Positions 1 to 5,322 of a stretch of DNA of 6,403 nucleotides are shown in pieces. Positions within the stretch are counted from its first letter, which is position 1. Every line of letters starts with the position of its first letter. The position numbers were made by a program, and so were the translations under genes. Origin of the DNA: Methanomassiliicoccales archaeon (lineage in GTDB: Archaea > Thermoplasmatota > Thermoplasmata > Methanomassiliicoccales > JACIVX01); assembly GCA_024464195.1 (NCBI GenBank), contig JANHAK010000072.1, forward strand, positions 1-6,403, written 5' to 3'. The notes below the pieces were generated by a model. That model searched no databases and was not told where the DNA came from. It saw only the letters and a list, made by a program, of their open reading frames with translations.

Positions 1-18
1 GAAAACGCACTCGTAACC

Positions 19-62
19 AAAATATTTATTCGATTGAGACACTTCCACGAACGGGAGATGAT
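19..62 (+). promoter_or_regulatory. Probable promoter and ribosome-binding site of the rpl18a-pfdA-ftsY operon
   Basis: An A/T-only stretch, AAAATATTTATT at 19-30, resembles an archaeal TATA box. Initiation about 25 bases downstream would fall near 50, leaving a leader of about 13 bases. GGGAGATGAT at 53-62 matches eight of ten positions of the archaeal Shine-Dalgarno consensus AGGAGGTGAT and abuts the ATG at 63; its GGAG core lies five bases from the start. The ribosome-binding site is clear. The promoter is less certain, because the operon often continues from upstream translation genes and the window begins only 18 bases before the TATA-like stretch. The preceding gene's end could be TAA at 14-16 or TGA at 64-66; too little is visible to choose. 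Confidence 0.45.
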
Positions 63-296
63 ATGAGAGCGTTCAGAGTGGAAGGTACATACAAAATCAA
101 TCCCAAAAGGAGGCAAAAATTCAGCATTGAGATTGCAGCAAACGATGAGAATGATGCAATTCATAGAATACTTTCAAATCTCGGGAGCAGGCATAAAGTC
201 CCGCGGAAGCAAATTCAATTGAATGAGATCAAGGAGATCAACAATGAAGAAATCACAAATCCGGTCGTCAGATATCTTGTAGGAGGGGCGCGATGA
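63..296 (+). CDS. rpl18a: Large ribosomal subunit protein L18a/LX (eL20 family)
   Basis: A 77-residue component of the archaeal 50S subunit, the short single-domain form of eukaryotic eL20 (L18a). It begins MRAFRVEGTY, the family's typical opening beta strand (M-K/R-A-F-R-V-x-G-T). The strand-helix segment FSIEIAANDENDAIHRIL (residues 20-37) and the conserved SRHKV/P-R-K-Q-I stretch (42-51) follow, and the protein ends in NPVVRYL (66-72). Length is normal for archaea. The ATG at 63 has a good Shine-Dalgarno sequence directly upstream. The frame stays open to the window's left edge, but the upstream residues do not resemble the family, so 63 is preferred. Its TGA overlaps the ATG of pfdA, implying translational coupling. 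LX followed by prefoldin alpha and ftsY is a recurrent archaeal gene order, which supports the identification. Confidence 0.93.
   Translation: MRAFRVEGTYKINPKRRQKFSIEIAANDENDAIHRILSNLGSRHKVPRKQIQLNEIKEINNEEITNPVVRYLVGGAR
281..286 (+). promoter_or_regulatory. Strong Shine-Dalgarno site of pfdA inside rpl18a
   Basis: A perfect AGGAGG lies six bases before the ATG at 293, within the last codons of rpl18a, where it encodes part of the GlyGly pair near the C-terminus. It fixes the pfdA start at 293 and lets ribosomes ending at TGA 294-296 reinitiate on the overlapping ATGA. Confidence 0.8.
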
Positions 297-715
297 GCGA
301 AAAAGAATTGCAGGAATCGCTCGCTCTTCTCGACTTGTACAGAGCCCAGATCGAGAGCCTGGCGGAGCAGCAGCAAATTATCCAGGCAACGATCGAGGAG
401 CATGCTAGGGCAAAGTCAACACTCGCGAGCGTTTCTGAAACTGAAGAGGGTACGGAGATCCTCGTGCCAGTTGGCGGTAATTCATTCGTCTTCGCAAAGG
501 TGGCGTCGAACAAGAAAGCGATCGTCGGGATCGGCAGCGGAATTTCTGTCGAAAAACCCATGGATGAGGCGGTCAAGACGATCGAGTCGCGAATGCAAGA
601 ACTCATTGATACTTTTAACAAACTCGGGGAAAGAAGATCGGCGCTCGAGGCCCAGACTTCCCAACTAACGAAAAAAATCCAGGAAACATATCAGACGATG
701 CAACAAAGGATTTAG
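293..715 (+). CDS. pfdA: Prefoldin subunit alpha
   Basis: A 140-residue subunit of the archaeal prefoldin hexamer (two alpha, four beta), a cytosolic ATP-independent chaperone that holds unfolded chains in coiled-coil tentacles and passes them to the thermosome. The expected layout is visible. There is an N-terminal heptad-rich helix (about 1-48, with DLYRAQIESLAEQQQ). A central beta-hairpin region follows (about 54-88, with EILVPVGGNSFVFAKV and VGIGSGISVEK), which forms the barrel-like base. The C-terminal coiled coil covers about 89-140 and ends in a Q/T-rich segment. VPVGGNSFV and IGSGISVEK are typical of alpha rather than beta subunits. Length is normal. It overlaps rpl18a by four bases and ends two bases before ftsY, so the three genes are almost certainly co-transcribed. 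The beta-subunit gene is not in this window; in archaea it usually lies elsewhere. Confidence 0.93.
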   Translation: MSEKELQESLALLDLYRAQIESLAEQQQIIQATIEEHARAKSTLASVSETEEGTEILVPVGGNSFVFAKVASNKKAIVGIGSGISVEKPMDEAVKTIESRMQELIDTFNKLGERRSALEAQTSQLTKKIQETYQTMQQRI

Positions 716-717
716 GA

Positions 718-1677
718 TTGGTGGCCAAGGTGTTCGAGTCGCTGAAGAAGAAACTTTTTGGGTGGAAGAAGAAAGCGACCGAACTCCCAGAGTCGCCAGA
801 GGCGATCATCGGCGACAGCGGCCGAAAGATCTCTGAAAACATGCTGGATGAGATACTCTGGGATCTGGAGATCGACTTGCTTGAATCCGATGTCGCCTTG
901 CCGGTTGTTGAAGAGATTAAAAAAGGCGTTCGCGACAATTTGTTAGGGAAGAAAGTTGAAAGGGGATACGCCCCCGAAGACGCCATCGAGCTAGCGCTCA
1001 AGAGTTCGATTGAGAATGTGCTCAAGAAAAATGAATTTGACTTTGATCAATTCATCGCTTCTCGGCAAAAACCAGTCGTCATTATGTTTGTCGGGATTAA
1101 CGGCACAGGCAAAACAACAGCGATCGCGAAAATCGCCCATCGCCTTCAAAAGAATGGGATGAGTTGTGTGCTCGCCGCTTCCGACACCTTTAGGGCTGGC
1201 GCAATCGAGCAGCTGAGTGTTCACGCCGAGAGGCTCAACTGCAAGATTGTTAAACACAAGCCTGGAAGTGATCCAGCTGCTGTCGCCTTCGACGCAGTCG
1301 AGCATGCGAAGGCGAGGAAGAAGGACGTCGTTCTTATTGATACAGCGGGTAGAATGCAGACGAATGTCAATCTGATGGATGAAATGAAAAAAATCAAGCG
1401 GGTTGTCAAACCAGATCTCGTAGTTTTCGTCGGCGATGCCCTTGCGGGCAACGATGCGATCGAACAGGCGGCGACGTTTGATAAAGAAGTTGGGATCGAT
1501 GCGGTCATACTCACGAAAATCGATGCGGATGCGAAGGGGGGCGCTGCTTTATCGATTGCGCACGCTGTTAACAAACCGATCGCGTTTCTTTCAACTGGCC
1601 AAGGATATGATGATTTCATTAAGTTCGACAGCAAATGGATGGTCGAACGGCTGTTTTCAAAAGAAACTGCGAGCTAA
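718..1677 (+). CDS. ftsY: Signal recognition particle receptor FtsY (GTPase)
   Basis: The SRP receptor docks SRP54-ribosome complexes at the membrane; GTP hydrolysis in the SRP54-FtsY heterodimer releases the nascent chain to the Sec translocon. All NG-domain signatures are present: P-loop GINGTGKTT (126-134), DTFRAGA (156-162), DTAGR (208-212), TKID specificity motif (266-269) and the closing STGQGYDDF (292-300). A helical N domain covers about 35-105. The acidic A domain of bacterial FtsY is absent; instead there is a short Lys-rich amphipathic start (FESLKKKLFGWKKK), normal for archaea and a plausible membrane-contact element. There are two adjacent candidate starts, TTG 718 and GTG 721. 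AAGGA at 706-710 sits 7 bases from the first and 10 from the second, so the choice is open and changes one residue. The stop is followed by a second in-frame TAA at 1690. At 319 residues, length is normal for an archaeal NG-type receptor. Confidence 0.95.
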   Translation: MVAKVFESLKKKLFGWKKKATELPESPEAIIGDSGRKISENMLDEILWDLEIDLLESDVALPVVEEIKKGVRDNLLGKKVERGYAPEDAIELALKSSIENVLKKNEFDFDQFIASRQKPVVIMFVGINGTGKTTAIAKIAHRLQKNGMSCVLAASDTFRAGAIEQLSVHAERLNCKIVKHKPGSDPAAVAFDAVEHAKARKKDVVLIDTAGRMQTNVNLMDEMKKIKRVVKPDLVVFVGDALAGNDAIEQAATFDKEVGIDAVILTKIDADAKGGAALSIAHAVNKPIAFLSTGQGYDDFIKFDSKWMVERLFSKETAS

Positions 1678-1693
1678 TTCTCCCCGAGCTAAT
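1670..1693 (+). repeat. Direct 9-bp repeat carrying tandem stop codons of ftsY
   Basis: CGAGCTAAT occurs at 1670-1678 and again at 1685-1693. The 15-base offset keeps the frame, so the ftsY stop TAA (1675-1677) is repeated as a second in-frame TAA (1690-1692). It could be a small tandem duplication or chance. Confidence 0.6.
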
Positions 1694-1699
1694 AGTATA

Positions 1700-1720
1700 T
1701 GATCTTTTAAGGAAAAATCG
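1700..1720. terminator. Possible bidirectional A/T-tract terminator between convergent genes
   Basis: Between the stops of ftsY (1677) and the M20 gene (1744) lies CTTTTAAGGAAAAATCG. Reading rightward it offers a short T4 run at 1704-1707; reading leftward the complement offers TTTTTCC from 1717. Archaeal RNA polymerase can terminate at U-rich tracts without a hairpin, so this is a reasonable site for both transcripts, stronger for the minus strand. The tracts are short, so confidence is modest. Confidence 0.35.
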
Positions 1721-1828
1721 ACAATCAATTATCGGATGCATGGTTAGCGCTCAAAATGATTTGGATAACAGATCGTCGCAAGCATGGCCGCAAAAACCTT
1801 CGCGTCCGCGATAAGATTGTCGATTTTT
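1713..1828. repeat. Perfect 14-bp inverted repeat around the end of the M20 gene
   Basis: AAAAATCGACAATC at 1713-1726 is the exact reverse complement of GATTGTCGATTTTT at 1815-1828, with 88 bases between. One arm is in the intergenic region; the other lies inside the C-terminal codons of the M20 gene. In the M20 mRNA the stop codon would sit in the loop, and the second arm would end in U5, merging with the proposed terminator. Confidence 0.6.
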
Positions 1829-2994
1829 GAATATTCATTTATCGCATGCGCCACACCATCAACCGTTTGCCATACATAAGCGTCAAACCCGACCTGCCTG
1901 AAAAGGTTAGCGCATGTGCCACCACCGATACCCCTTGCCACAGGTTCGATCCCTCTCACCATCTTGATCGCAGATACGAGCGCCTTCATCGCTTCCGTGT
2001 TTGTCGATGAGGGGGGACCGGCCTTCGTTATCTGCTCTGTTTCGATCTTAATTCGCGCACCACTTCTCTCTTCAAACAACCGAGCAATCGTTTCGACGCT
2101 TTTCTTAACCTCTTCGATCTCGTACTCCGGTAAAACACGGAAATCGAAATAGAAAACATCCTCCGCTGGGATCGTATTGATATTCCCGACTGTCTGCAAC
2201 CGTTTAGTCGGCTCAAATGTCGAATTTGGCGGAATGAAGAGGTCGTTCAACTTGCCATATTTTTCAGTAAGATGATCGAGCAGGAAAGTCATGAATTTCG
2301 ATCCCACCTTCATTGCGTTGATTCCCTTTCCAGGGGAAGAGGCGTGTGCCTGAATACCTTCAACAGTGATTTTAAGCCAGAGAAGCGATTTTTCGGCGAC
2401 TTCGATCACAGATCCATCTGGCACGCCGTAATCTGGCACATAAATCAAATCGCCAGATCTAAACACCCCCTCCCTGATGAGAAATTTGATTCCCTTTTCA
2501 TTTCCGCACTCCTCATCAGCCACAAGCGCTAGGCCCATCGTTTTTTCGCCGCTCAATCCAAAACTGTTGATTGCCTTGGCAGCGAAGAGCGATGCGATGA
2601 GCGCTTGACCGTTGTCCTCGGCACCAAGACCATAGAGCTTGCCATCAACAACCCGAGGAGAAAACGGAGGATAACTCCAACTGTCAAGATCGCCCGGCGG
2701 CACCGTGTCCATATGCGTAACGATCCATGCAGTTTGATCGGAGGTTCCTCTCTTCCTCGCAACAATATTTGGCCTCAAGCGAAGGCGTACCCTTTCATCG
2801 AGGGCATCGAATAATTCGATCTCCTCGAACCCACAGTGTTCAACGAGCTCCCTCAAATACCTAGCCCTTTCAAACTCTCCATCCCCTCCGTTCTCCGGGC
2901 CGATTGCAGGAATCCTAATGAGTTCTTTCAGCGCTTCGATCATTTCGTCTTTATAACCATCAATAACAGCAAGCAGTTCATCAACGGATGGCAT
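1744..2994 (-). CDS. M20-family metallohydrolase (ArgE/DapE-like), substrate unknown
   Basis: A cytosolic two-metal amidohydrolase or peptidase of the M20 superfamily, 416 residues from ATG 2994. The metal site is complete: HMDTVPPG (His94, Asp96), GAEDNGQ (bridging Asp127), DEECG (catalytic base Glu161, ligand Glu162), PDYG (Asp188) and VAHAINE (His383). The inserted dimerisation domain carries VEGIQAHASSPGKG with conserved His217. There is no signal peptide or membrane segment. It most resembles the archaeal/bacterial M20 metallo-hydrolases often labelled ArgE/DapE-like; M20 enzymes of this type may act as acetylornithine or succinyl-diaminopimelate deacylases, LysK-like enzymes or di/aminopeptidases. 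No lysine or arginine biosynthesis gene lies beside it, so no specific substrate is justified. TTG 3006 would add four residues. ATG 2994 is preferred because GTGAT lies just upstream and the TATA-like site at 3027-3034 would place transcription initiation almost on the TTG. It stands alone, converging with ftsY. Confidence 0.88.
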   Translation of the reverse strand: MPSVDELLAVIDGYKDEMIEALKELIRIPAIGPENGGDGEFERARYLRELVEHCGFEEIELFDALDERVRLRLRPNIVARKRGTSDQTAWIVTHMDTVPPGDLDSWSYPPFSPRVVDGKLYGLGAEDNGQALIASLFAAKAINSFGLSGEKTMGLALVADEECGNEKGIKFLIREGVFRSGDLIYVPDYGVPDGSVIEVAEKSLLWLKITVEGIQAHASSPGKGINAMKVGSKFMTFLLDHLTEKYGKLNDLFIPPNSTFEPTKRLQTVGNINTIPAEDVFYFDFRVLPEYEIEEVKKSVETIARLFEERSGARIKIETEQITKAGPPSSTNTEAMKALVSAIKMVRGIEPVARGIGGGTCANLFRQVGFDAYVWQTVDGVAHAINEYSKIDNLIADAKVFAAMLATICYPNHFER

Positions 2995-3142
2995 CGGATC
3001 ACTCAAAACGAGAGAGACTTATTTCCTTATAAATCATTGTCGTCGTCATTTCATGTCCATAAGGATATCCTTCGATCGATCTTCTGTCTAATCTTGATCG
3101 TGGAATCGGTTATCGAAGATTGCTTTAGCCTTGACAAATCGA
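2995..3142 (-). promoter_or_regulatory. Intergenic region with likely promoter of the M20 gene
   Basis: On the minus strand ATTTATAA (3027-3034) is a good archaeal TATA box, predicting initiation near 3004 and a leader of about 10 bases before ATG 2994. GTGAT, four of whose bases are the anti-SD-matching TGAT, lies three bases upstream of that ATG. A perfect palindrome, AAGGATATCCTT, sits about 30 bases upstream of the TATA box. The remainder, up to the dehydrogenase stop at 3143, shows no gene or RNA that I can recognise, and no clear T-tract terminator for the dehydrogenase transcript. Confidence 0.5.
3061..3072. repeat. 12-bp perfect palindrome upstream of the M20 promoter
   Basis: AAGGATATCCTT is fully self-complementary and is followed directly by the palindromic TCGATCGA at 3072-3079. 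It lies about 30 bases upstream of the TATA-like box of the M20 gene, where archaeal activators can bind. No known regulator motif is recognised. Confidence 0.5.
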
Positions 3143-4006
3143 TCACTCGTATTTGTGGAATCCCCAGCCAGTTTTTCTTCCAAGGCGCCCTGCCTGAACC
3201 AGCCTTCTAAGTAAAGGACATGGCCTGTACTTTGGATCTCCGTATTCACTGTAGAGCACTTCCATGATATTGAGGCAAACATCAAGACCAATGAGATCGG
3301 CAAGCTCGAGGGGACCCATCGGATGATTTGCACCGAGTTTCATGACTTGGTCGATCGCCTCAGCCGATGCAACACCTTCCATGAGGCAATACGCGGCTTC
3401 GTTGATCATCGGCACGAGAATCCTGTTTGTGCAGAAGCCTGGGAAATCGTTAACCTCGACTGGCACCTTGCCCATTTTGACGGCGAGCGCCTTAACCAAT
3501 TCCTTCGTCTCGTCGGAAGTTTGCACAGCTCGAATGACTTCAACGAGTTTCATAACAGGGGCGGGGTTAAAGAAATGCATCCCGACGACTTTATCAGGTC
3601 GTTTCGTTGCTGATGCGAGTTCTGTGATTGGGATCGATGATGTATTTGACGCCAAGATTGCGTCTTGTTTGCAGATAGAATCAAGGGATGCGAACACCTG
3701 CTTTTTGGCAGCCCGATCCTCCAGAATCGCTTCAATAATGACATCAGTATTCGCGAGATCTTCGAGGCTAACTGAGCCCCTGATTCTCGACATAATATTT
3801 GCCATTTCTTCCTTCGTCATCTTTCCCTTTTCAACCGCCTTACCCAGCCCTTTCTGAATTTTCGCAATGCCGTTTTGAATGAATGAGTCGCTGATATCGT
3901 TCAGAATGACCTCATACCCACTTTGCGCAGCAACCTGCGCGATACCACTGCCCATGGTTCCGGCGCCAACAATACCAATTTTTCTTACATTATCAACCGT
4001 CTTCAT
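3143..4006 (-). CDS. hbd: 3-hydroxyacyl-CoA dehydrogenase (3-hydroxybutyryl-CoA dehydrogenase type)
   Basis: A 287-residue cytosolic oxidoreductase interconverting (S)-3-hydroxyacyl-CoA and 3-oxoacyl-CoA. The N-terminal Rossmann fold has GIVGAGTMGSGIA (11-23, with the G-x-G-x-x-G at 14-19). An acidic Asp37 at the end of the second strand suggests NAD rather than NADP preference. The active site is intact: SNTSS (120-124), His144 in HFFNP, Glu156 in KLVEVI and Asn194 in CTNRI; His144 and Glu156 form the catalytic dyad. The C-terminal helical dimerisation domain has GPLELADLIGLD (231-242) and ends in the usual GRKTGWGFHKY. The size matches stand-alone short-chain enzymes such as clostridial Hbd, with no fused crotonase domain. 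The start has GGGATGAT at 4010-4017, three bases upstream. It lies 25 bases downstream of the thiolase on the same strand, so the two are very likely one operon. Chain-length preference cannot be read from sequence. Confidence 0.93.
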   Translation of the reverse strand: MKTVDNVRKIGIVGAGTMGSGIAQVAAQSGYEVILNDISDSFIQNGIAKIQKGLGKAVEKGKMTKEEMANIMSRIRGSVSLEDLANTDVIIEAILEDRAAKKQVFASLDSICKQDAILASNTSSIPITELASATKRPDKVVGMHFFNPAPVMKLVEVIRAVQTSDETKELVKALAVKMGKVPVEVNDFPGFCTNRILVPMINEAAYCLMEGVASAEAIDQVMKLGANHPMGPLELADLIGLDVCLNIMEVLYSEYGDPKYRPCPLLRRLVQAGRLGRKTGWGFHKYE

Positions 4007-4031
4007 CTTATCATCCCAACCATCATTTTCC

Positions 4032-5207
4032 TTATTTCTTAACGATCATAGCGACGGCGTTTCCACCGCCAAGGCACAGCGTTGCCAAACCAGTTTCCTT
4101 ATTTCTATCATGCATCGCATACAGAAGCGTTGTCAAAACTCTTGCACCACTACAGCCAATTGGGTGACCAAGTGCTACTGCTCCACCGTTAACATTGAAT
4201 ATTTCTTCGGGAACATTCAGTTCTCGCTTAACGGCAACGGAGGCTGTCGCAAAGGCTTCGTTATGTTCAAAGAGGTCGATCTGGTCGATCGTCATATTGT
4301 TTTTCTTGAGCAGCGCTCTAACCGTTGGTATCGGCGCTTCCATGATATATTCCGGTTTAACTCCGCCAGTGTTATAATCGACGATCGTCGCCATCGGTTT
4401 AATTCCCCTCTCCTCCGCGAAATCCCGCGAAGCGACGACGATCGCTGCGGCGCCGTCACTGATCTGCGAGGCATTTCCTGCCGTGACGATGCCATCTTTC
4501 TTGAAAACCGGTTTTAATTTTGCCAGCGATTCCAGTGAGACATCAGGACGGACGCCTTCATCAACCTTAAACTCGATATCACCCTTTTTCGTACTAATTT
4601 TGAACGGAATGATTTCTTTCTCAAAGCGGCCAGATTGGATCGCTGCGAGCGCTTTAGTATGGCTTTGATATGCAAGGAGATCTGCATCTTCCCTCGTCAC
4701 CCCATATTTCTCCGCCACAATTTCACCCGTCATCCCCATCAGCATACCCGTATTCGAATCCAATAGGCCGTCGAAAATCATATGGTCGACGACCTTGCCA
4801 TCATTCATCCGATAACCCCAACGGGCCTGTGGGAGCAAATATGGTGCTGCACTCATGTTTTCCATCCCACCAGCAACGATCACATTGTATTCGCCAGCTT
4901 TGATTGCATTTGCAGCGAGCATGACTGCCTTTAATCCAGATCCGCACATCTTGCTAATATTGAGCGCGCCGATCTCATAAGGCAGACCTGCCCTGATCGC
5001 CGCCATTCTTGCGGGGTTCTGCCCGACCCCAGCGGGAAGACAAATGCCCATGATGCACTCCTCAATGTCGGTAGGCTCAAGTTGCGCCCTTCTCACGCTT
5101 TCCTTGATCACATGCGCGCCGAGATCGTAAACTGAGATGTCTTTAAGCGCACCCCCGAACTTTCCAACTGCTGTTCGAACAGCGCTAAGTATAACAACTT
5201 CTTTCAT
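4032..5207 (-). CDS. Acetyl-CoA C-acetyltransferase (biosynthetic/degradative thiolase)
   Basis: A 391-residue thiolase that condenses two acetyl-CoA to acetoacetyl-CoA, or cleaves 3-oxoacyl-CoA in reverse. All catalytic motifs are visible: nucleophile Cys88 in SKMCGSG, NEAFA (316-320) with Asn316, His348 in GHPIGCSGAR, and Cys378 in TLCLGGGNA. GGMENMS (113-119) is also characteristic. This is the full-length bacterial AtoB/PhaA type, not the SCP-x-like archaeal thiolase that works with HMG-CoA synthase and a DUF35 partner in the mevalonate pathway. Two local variants stand out: His315 before NEAFA, where Ala, Leu, Ile or Val is usual, and GGGNAVAM where GGGQG or GGGMG is common. ATG 5207 has AGGAG about nine bases upstream. 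It is the first gene of a two-gene unit with the 3-hydroxyacyl-CoA dehydrogenase, pointing to C4 acyl-CoA or beta-oxidation metabolism. Direction in vivo is unknown. Confidence 0.93.
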   Translation of the reverse strand: MKEVVILSAVRTAVGKFGGALKDISVYDLGAHVIKESVRRAQLEPTDIEECIMGICLPAGVGQNPARMAAIRAGLPYEIGALNISKMCGSGLKAVMLAANAIKAGEYNVIVAGGMENMSAAPYLLPQARWGYRMNDGKVVDHMIFDGLLDSNTGMLMGMTGEIVAEKYGVTREDADLLAYQSHTKALAAIQSGRFEKEIIPFKISTKKGDIEFKVDEGVRPDVSLESLAKLKPVFKKDGIVTAGNASQISDGAAAIVVASRDFAEERGIKPMATIVDYNTGGVKPEYIMEAPIPTVRALLKKNNMTIDQIDLFEHNEAFATASVAVKRELNVPEEIFNVNGGAVALGHPIGCSGARVLTTLLYAMHDRNKETGLATLCLGGGNAVAMIVKK

Positions 5208-5322
5208 CGAATACCACTCCTCGTTTCTTAACTGATGGTCGCGAGTTTGCGGCGTGACTAACGATTGATGATTATTTTAAAATTCCCTGAGTTTCCATCG
5301 TTGATTGACTAAATCGTAACGG
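5208..5322 (-). promoter_or_regulatory. Promoter region of the thiolase-dehydrogenase operon
   Basis: On the minus strand TTTTAAAA (5275-5282), preceded by a purine-rich GGGAA that could serve as the TFB-recognition element, predicts initiation near 5253 and a leader of about 46 bases. AGGAGT at 5216-5221 is the ribosome-binding site of the ATG at 5207. TTAGTCA (minus strand) occurs twice, at 5306-5312 upstream of the TATA box and at 5255-5261 near the predicted start of transcription. The region also separates the operon from tiaS, which ends at 5323. No obvious terminator for tiaS is seen. Confidence 0.5.

Noticed and set aside
1..66. Tail of an upstream gene, such as aIF6, ending at TAA 14-16 or overlapping the rpl18a start at TGA 64-66
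   Set aside because: aIF6 and L31e often precede L18a in archaea, but the 4- or 21-codon tails visible here match nothing I can recognise, so no CDS is called.
983..1668. Possible SRP54 (Ffh) instead of FtsY
   Set aside because: There is no methionine-rich M domain after the GTPase domain; the protein ends just after the closing GQGYDDF region, and the basic N-terminal segment and gene neighbours fit FtsY.
3007..3142. Small RNA or tRNA gene in the gap between the M20 and dehydrogenase genes
   Set aside because: No cloverleaf, box C/D or H/ACA-like arrangement is evident; the TATA-like site and palindromes are better explained as M20 promoter elements.
3342..3857. A 171-codon plus-strand open frame opposite the dehydrogenase
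   Set aside because: It lies entirely antisense to a dehydrogenase with intact catalytic motifs, and its Ser/Ala-rich, low-information translation resembles no protein family.
4028..4107. Two copies of TTCCTTATTTCT near the thiolase 3' end
   Set aside because: One copy spans the stop region and the other encodes an Asn-Lys-Glu segment in the same gene; the repeat is short, low-complexity and has no matching flanks, so it is probably chance.
3879..4517. A 212-codon plus-strand open frame opposite the thiolase and dehydrogenase starts
   Set aside because: It runs antisense across two well-supported genes and their spacer, has no recognisable domain and a Cys/Arg-rich composition typical of a shadow frame.
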